Source: Candidatus Parabeggiatoa sp. nov. 2 (lineage in GTDB: Bacteria > Pseudomonadota > Gammaproteobacteria > Beggiatoales > Beggiatoaceae). From it: a stretch of 36,725 nucleotides of DNA. The notes beneath the pieces were generated by a model. It was not told the origin of the DNA. It made no database searches and was given only the letters and a program-made list of their open reading frames with translations. Positions 36,164-36,725 of the stretch are shown here, in pieces. Made by a program: the position numbers and the translations under genes. Where the stretch lies: assembly GCA_002085445.1 (NCBI GenBank), contig NBMI01000058.1, positions 1-36,725 on the forward strand, given 5' to 3'. Numbering within the stretch: position 1 is the stretch's first letter; each line of letters starts with the position of its first letter.

Positions 36164-36725
36164 ATGACAGACGAAACCCTTGAACAACGTGCCGAGCAAA
36201 TCGTTAACTACAATTTTAGCAACCGCCTAAGTGCCGAAGAACACCGTCTCGCCATTGAAATCACCAAAGAAATCTATTTATCCCCCGAAGAACTGCCCTT
36301 TGACATATGGCATGAGCATGTCAGTCAATTTGACCAACAGTTACAAACCCGTTTAAGCCAAGCCGAGACTCCAGAACAACGTGCGGTATTGCGGTTTGCC
36401 TCTCTATTATTACAATCGGTGGCCGAAGACGCAGCCACAAGCATTTTTAGCAACCGACAACAAAGCCTTGCTTATTTGGAACAAGGCCTTAAACACGCCG
36501 AGGCTTTTCTCAGCGACGGCGAAACCACAAGTGGTGTGCGTGAGCGGGTGCTTCTACTGTACGTCAACGCGGTGGGAACGCTGGAACAACTGGGACAAGT
36601 AGATAAAGCAGTTGAAACTGCCCAACGCGGCCTTAAACACGCCGAGGCGTTTCTGAGCGACGGCGAAACCACAAGTGGTGTGCGTGAGCTGGTGCTTTCT
36701 CTGTACTTCAACGCGGGGGTGACGC
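36164..36725 (+). CDS. TPR-like repeat protein, 5' part (runs off window)
   Basis: Open from the ATG at 36164-36166 to the window end, 187 codons with no stop. It begins MTDETLEQRAEQIVNYNFSN; no signal peptide. Residues 1-95 are helical and acidic. A roughly 48-residue repeat follows, with near-identical DNA in its two copies (from about 36485 and 36629): GLKHAEAFLSDGETTSGVRE, then LVLxLYxNA, and LEQLGQVDKAVETAQR, which has the small-residue and aromatic spacing of a tetratricopeptide repeat. In this kind of genome such N-termini often lead into TPR-CHAT or other signalling proteins; the window does not show the rest. Confidence 0.75.
   Translation, partial: MTDETLEQRAEQIVNYNFSNRLSAEEHRLAIEITKEIYLSPEELPFDIWHEHVSQFDQQLQTRLSQAETPEQRAVLRFASLLLQSVAEDAATSIFSNRQQSLAYLEQGLKHAEAFLSDGETTSGVRERVLLLYVNAVGTLEQLGQVDKAVETAQRGLKHAEAFLSDGETTSGVRELVLSLYFNAGVT

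Overview
The window looks like a chromosomal accessory region of a giant sulfur bacterium (Thiotrichales: Beggiatoaceae or Thiomargarita-like). The evidence is indirect. There are many heptamer tandem repeats, including the TAACTGA type described from marine Beggiatoaceae. There are also many families of short inverted-repeat elements, an ORF-less group II intron, and genes typical of such genomes (CHAT, DUF928, pentapeptide-repeat, NRPS, dCACHE kinase, YgfX). No rRNA, tRNA, CRISPR array or housekeeping operon was seen. Roughly 40% of the window is non-coding and repeat-filled.

Layout. 1-2044: possible tail of an upstream gene, then repeats. 2045-3295 (-): secreted alpha/alpha-toroid-like protein. 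3300-4620: repeats. 4623-9786 (+): a very large secreted protein made of about 80 tandem 16-residue (2 x 8) repeats, broken by two compensating frameshifts and a third near its C-terminus. 10340-17488 (-): NRPS, C-A(Ser)-T-C-A-T-TE, with Cys in place of Ser as thioesterase nucleophile. 18499-19038 (-): small secreted repeat protein. 19265-20605 (-): UbiH/UbiI-type FAD monooxygenase with an in-frame repeat insertion. 20969-21319 (+): C-terminal fragment of a methyltransferase. 21697-23499 (-): secreted SH3b protein. 23500-25157: repeats. 25158-27125 (+): dCACHE-HAMP histidine kinase. 27895-29947 (+): CHAT-domain protein whose signal-peptide codons are split by a 775-bp group II intron. 30089-31579 (-): pentapeptide-repeat membrane protein. 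31564-32175 and 32381-32992 (+): tandem DUF928 paralogs. 33074-33538 (-): YgfX. 33540-36160: dense repeat arrays. 36164-end (+): start of a TPR-like repeat protein.

How genes may work together. Few operons are visible; most genes stand alone, separated by repeats. The CHAT, pentapeptide and DUF928 genes form the most plausible functional neighbourhood (cell-envelope or secreted). The first DUF928 gene and the pentapeptide gene overlap head-to-head by 16 bp. The strongest single observation is that exact removal of the group II intron joins 34 nt of exon 1 to the CHAT exon and recreates a perfect signal peptide, MSRTFLLLLFIITLSAALA. All family assignments are from motif recognition by eye; no search was run.
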